NCBI GenBank assembly: GCA_032718475.1
Contig: JAUCBJ010004979.1
Coordinates: 1 to 49,597, forward strand
DNA: 49,597 bases
Reading direction: 5' to 3'
Source: Nemertoderma westbladi
Taxonomy: Eukaryota; Xenacoelomorpha; Nemertodermatida; Nemertodermatidae
Made by a program: the position numbers and the translations under genes. The notes beneath the pieces were generated by a model. That model was not told the DNA's origin and did no database searches. It saw only the letters and a list, made by a program, of their open reading frames with translations. Below, one piece after another: positions 45,912-49,597 of this stretch (position 1 is the stretch's first letter; every line of letters starts with the position of its first letter).

Positions 45912-46193
45912 ATTTTGGTAGACTCGAATCGCGAGATCGATATTTGTATCTATCCGAGCTTTTTCGACTGGAGGATCGGTGTCTTCCCCGTGGATATTGG
46001 TTTTTCCCGGTTCCGGACGTTGCCCCTACCGACAGGTGCGGTGGGCCGGACCTCGACCTCGCCATGCGTTTTGCGTTACCCTCAAAAAACCTTTACCCTC
46101 CGGGAATAACCAATATCCACGGGGAAGATACCGATTCTCCAGTCGAAAAAGCTCGGATAGATACAAATATCGATCTCGCGATTCGAGTCTACC
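45912..46193. repeat. inverted duplication of gag coding sequence
   Basis: Arms 45912-46000 and 46104-46193 are near-perfect reverse complements (about 88 bp), sharing GACTCGAATCGCGAGATCGA and CGGATAGATACAAATATCGA-type blocks. The right arm reads in frame into the zinc knuckles that follow, so it is genuine gag sequence and the left arm is its inverted copy. The left edge is a C-run (45886-45909). Confidence 0.9.
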
Positions 46194-46375
46194 TAAATGT
46201 ACCAAATGCGGCTACGAAAGCCACGGGCCGGCTCAAACCTGTCCAGCCCAAGGTAAAACTTGCAACCGTTGTAAAAAGAGAAACCACTTTGCTAGTGTTT
46301 GTAAAAGTAAAGTGGCCGATAAATCGGCAGCATTGGTTAGCGATGAAAGTTTTACCCAGGTGTCTGTTCATGTTG
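46120..46375 (+). pseudogene. Gypsy-type gag fragment with two CCHC zinc knuckles
   Basis: An Arg/Ser-rich basic stretch is followed by CTKCGYESHGPAQTC (Cys-x2-Cys-x4-His-x5-Cys, first Cys codon at 46198) and CNRCKKRNHFASVC (Cys-x2-Cys-x4-His-x4-Cys). The pair with CPA and NHFA is typical of nucleocapsid regions of metazoan Ty3/Gypsy retrotransposons, which bind the element's RNA. It is cut off at about 46388 by LINE sequence. No protease, Pol or LTR was seen. Confidence 0.8.
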
Positions 46376-46388
46376 GATCATGGGTTGA

Positions 46389-47704
46389 GTCATGGGCTGT
46401 CCACCATGCTTATTCACTCCATGAGGCTGCCAAAGTACAAGATTATGCACTGGCTGGTCCACACGGCGAAAGCAATGTCCTGCAAAGCGGAGGCGATTTT
46501 GTTCTAGTGTCAAGCTTGGGGGAACCAATGAGACACCTCCAATGTTATATAGTGTCTGGTTGGAGATGTGTGCATTGTACTTGACACAATGAACCCGGCG
46601 TAGCATTCTTGTGAATGTGCCTCATCCAGAGATTTGGTGTCCTCAGCAGTTAGAGCCCAGCATGGACTCCCGTAGAGGAGTACTGGAACTACTGCTGCTC
46701 TAAATAATCGGACCTTAAGTTTCCGATTAATTCTAGGTGACTTCCAAATCCTGGAAAGCCTATTCAAGGCTGCCCATGCCTTTCCTTTACGTATTCGAAG
46801 GTCCTCACCTGACTTCCGGATCCATGATCCCAGGTAACAGAAGTCGTCCACATGCTCAAGCATACCATCCTTTGAGCTTATGCTCATCCGATCAGAGACT
46901 TGCTGAGGACTTTCAAAATTAACTTTCAGAATTTTGGTCTTTCTGGAGTTAATAAAAAGACCAACACTACATAGAAGCAACATGTTCTAATGAGCTGAGG
47001 AGCCGTTGGGCTCCCTCTAATGATTCTGAGAGTACTCCTAAGTCATCAACAAAGTCTAGATCAGTTAGGTACTTGGCAGGATTTCCTCGACTTCTGGAGC
47101 CAGTAGGTGGAGTTATCATCACCCCATCATCATTATGATGATCTAAGGACATGCGTAGAACATAGTCAACCACAATAATGAACAAGAATGGTGCAAGTGT
47201 GTCTCCTTGGAGGACGCCCCATAACACTTCAAATGGTTCTGTGTCACCGTCAACAGTAGACACAAATGTTGTCGAACCATCGTATACTGATCTGATTGCT
47301 GCAATAATTTCATCAGGAATCCCATATAATGAAAGTATGCTGAACATACGTGACCAAGAGACTGAATCAAAGGCCTTGAAGAAGTCAACAAAGATAACAG
47401 CCAGATGCCTGTCTTTCTTTTTGATAATTCTTCAATTATCCTTCTAAGTGCCAAAATGGGCTCCATGGTCCCACGACCTTTACGGAACCCATTCTGATTT
47501 CCACGGAGCAGTCTCTCAATGGGATCCCTGATGCGATTTAATAGAATCCTATTGTATAGCTTTGCAGCAATCGAGATCAATGAGATTCCCCGAAAAGAAC
47601 CATAGAGTGTTAGGTTGCCCTTCTTGGGAACTGGCACCAACTTATTTGTTTTCATTTCTTGTGGGACTCTTGTTGTTCGGTACATGTCTACTATGATGGG
47701 ATAG
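46389..47704 (-). pseudogene. LINE copy 4 (reverse transcriptase and C-terminal region)
   Basis: Minus-strand copy, broken into overlapping frames: reverse transcriptase at 47143-47685 and 46967-47347 (FRGISLI, QNGFRKGR, GVLQGDTLAPFLF), then the C-terminal region 46510-46983 and 46352-46606. The catalytic FADD motif reads FVDD here, which would abolish activity. It is 5' truncated at 47704, and 3' truncated inside the coding region at the gag junction, so the (TAG)n tail is missing. Confidence 0.9.
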
Positions 47705-48640
47705 AATAGAACTGAACAAAACTGAACACGGTGGATGGATTAATAACGTTGTTTCTTAAATTTATACTTTTTCGTCCGAAAATACCCATAAATCGGAAGA
47801 AAAAGGAGTACTTTTTCCACAGGGAAAAAAGTATCCCATAGGATTGCATTGATTTTATTTTATCCCATAGGATTGCATTGATTTTACTTTTTCCCGGTGA
47901 AATTATTACATTTTATTATATGACGTGTCGAATGAGCTTCGAAGTAGAAAAGGTTTGCACGTAATTTGAGCAAAACTCATGCACACACGCAAAAGTGTCA
48001 CTCTGGTGTCTGTGGGTCGTATTCCAAAACATAAATCGATTAATATCAAATATTGGTTTGTAGTTGAGCTACTCTCTATTTAAATTAATTAATATTCCAG
48101 AACATTAAATTATTTAACATTGAGAAAGGCAGCATCGGACTTAAAGAGTACAACAATTGGAATTGCTGTAATTACTAAAGTATTGCAGTTTGTTCAATTT
48201 ATTTTGTAACACTACTTCGTTCAATATTTTATTAGATAATTAAGCAACAAGAAATTAGCAATTTAAGAATAAACTTCTGTATTACATGGGAAAAATACGT
48301 GGGAGGACAATTATTTCCCAGGTCGTAAACAATAATTTTTCAAGTAGGCCTACCGGGCCGCGCTGCGGTTGGATTGGTAATTTGGATGAGATACCGGGAT
48401 GGAATTGTCAGAGATAATTATTTCATTTCCGGAAACGGAATTATCCAATGCGGAAACATCCGTGGTGGAGATGTACGGGGCAGAGTTTTGTAAAATAATC
48501 TGCTTTGAGATAGAAAGTGTATGTTATTACTTTACTAACGCTTTCCAAATATAATGTAGACAGAGAATTACTGGAGTAACCAACTGTGAAATATAACTTA
48601 GACATAAGTTTTGTAGACTTTGAGTCGATGGTATATCCAA
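47705..48640. other. spacer between LINE copies with a 29-bp tandem pair
   Basis: A unit with TATCCCATAGGATTGCATTG occurs twice (47832 and 47861). The following GCATTGATTTTACTTTTTC is the inverse of 34929-34950, showing another dispersed repeat. The rest has no recognised feature. Confidence 0.5.
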
Positions 48641-48663
48641 AGTCTACATCAAAATGTCAGATA

Positions 48664-49597
48664 GGTTACGTATTCGAAGGTTCTCACCTGACTTCCGGAT
48701 CCATGATCCCAGGTAACAGAAGTCGTCCACATGCTCAAGCATACCATCATTTGAGCCTATGCTCATCCGGTCAGAGACTTGCTGAGGACTTTCAAAGTTA
48801 ACTGTCAAAATGTTGGTCTTTCTGGAGTAAATAAAAAGATCAACACTAGAAGCAGCCTCTTCTAATGAGCTGAGGAGCCGTTGGGCTCCCTCTAGTGATT
48901 CTGAGAGTACTCCTAAGTCATCAGCAAAGTCTAGAACAGTTAGGTACTTGGCAGGATTTCCTCGACTTCTGGAGCCAGTAGGTGGGGTTATCCTCACCCC
49001 ATCATCATTATGATGATCTAAGGACATGCGTAGAACATAGTCAACCACAATTATGAACAAGAATGGTCCAAGTGTGTCTCTCTAGAGGATGCCCCATAAC
49101 ACTTCAAATGGTTCTGTGTCACCGTCAACAGTAGACACAAATGTTGTCGAACCATCGTATACTGATCTGATTGCTGCAATAATTTCATCAGGAATCCCAT
49201 ATAATGAAAGTATGCTGAACATACGTGAGCGAGAGACTGAATCAAAGGCCTTGAAGAAGTCAACAAAGATAACAGCCAGATGCCTGTCTTTCTTTTTTGA
49301 TAACTCTTCGATTATCCTTCTTAGTGCCAAAATGGGCTCCTTGGTCCCACGACCTTTACGGAACCCATTCTGATTTCCACGGAGCAGTCTCTCAATGGGA
49401 TTCCTGATGCGATTTAATAGAATTCTATTGTATAGCTTTGCAGCAATCGAGATCAATGAGATTCCCCGAAAAGAACCATAGAGTGTTAGGTTGCCCTTCT
49501 TGGGAACTGGCACCAACTTATTTGTTTTCATTTCTTGTGGGACTCTTGTTGTTCGGTATATGTCTACTATGATGGGATAGATGAGCTTTAAACACTC
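48664..49597 (-). pseudogene. LINE copy 5, runs off the window
   Basis: Minus-strand copy with reverse transcriptase 49082-49531 and, after a frame break near 49075, 48644-49060, which keeps an intact FADD catalytic motif within Leu-Asp-Phe-Ala-Asp-Asp-Leu-Gly. It is closely similar to copies 2 and 4. At 48664 it stops within the C-terminal region, so the last third is missing. The 5' part lies beyond the window. Confidence 0.9.

Noticed and set aside
45878-46507. 209-codon frame starting with a run of prolines
   Set aside because: The prolines come from the C-run, and the frame crosses the inverted gag arms and into antisense LINE sequence.

Overview
This window is a eukaryotic, almost certainly metazoan, nuclear DNA segment. 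It is AT-rich, has spliced genes with GT-AG introns of up to about 7.6 kb, and carries an ADAM10-type metalloprotease and a very dense load of animal-type transposable elements. I see no bacterial, organellar or viral-genome features. The sequence fits an aquatic invertebrate, but I cannot name the phylum.

Two host genes are well supported. (1) 585-21956, + strand: the 3' part of a major facilitator superfamily transporter of the oxalate/formate (monocarboxylate-like) type. Six exons (585-860, 7981-8110, 15764-15961, 20054-20331, 20751-20905, 21883-21956) join with compatible phases and end in a stop; the 5' exons lie before the window. (2) 27036-29072, + strand: an intronless, full-length ADAM10-like membrane metalloprotease (678 aa) with signal peptide, prodomain, KDKR convertase site, zinc site, disintegrin-like/Cys-rich region, one membrane span and a poly(A) signal. 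A third open frame, 36895-37764 (-), is an orphan of unknown function.

The rest is mostly mobile DNA. One APE-type LINE family (RTE-like, ending in a (TAG)n tail) occurs at 9163-10982 (+), 10984-12550 (-), 12553-12771 (-), 21636-21828 (+, with a 31-bp target duplication), 38998-39910 (+), 46389-47704 (-) and 48664-49597 (-). Other remnants are an endonuclease fragment at 8455, a CR1-like LINE at 31618-32340 (-), a Gypsy pol remnant near 2700, a Gypsy gag zinc-knuckle fragment at 46196, and a BEL/Pao-like integrase fragment inside a 3.2-kb inverted-repeat unit (22266-25509). Non-autonomous DNA elements with readable ends include a 2.09-kb element (12772-14862), a 9-bp-TSD MITE (19094-19326), a hAT-like G-rich MITE (39387-39877) and a TTAA piggyBac-like element (40084-41135). 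Many further fold-back repeats have no recognised class.

Layout: 1-22 kb is the transporter gene with repeat-filled introns; 22.3-25.5 kb is the GC-richer BEL-like unit; 25.5-29.2 kb is the ADAM gene and its flanks; 29.6-36 kb is fold-back and palindrome-rich repeats with a CpG-rich block; 36.9-37.8 kb is the orphan ORF; 38.4-41.9 kb is a nest of elements between inverted repeats; 42-46 kb is tandem repeats and weak coding traces; 46-49.6 kb is LINE copies. The most unusual observations are a roughly 70-bp module shared by otherwise unrelated fold-back elements, the excess of the palindrome TAGGCCTA, and the CTACGCGTAG palindrome arrays. The two host genes show no evident functional link.
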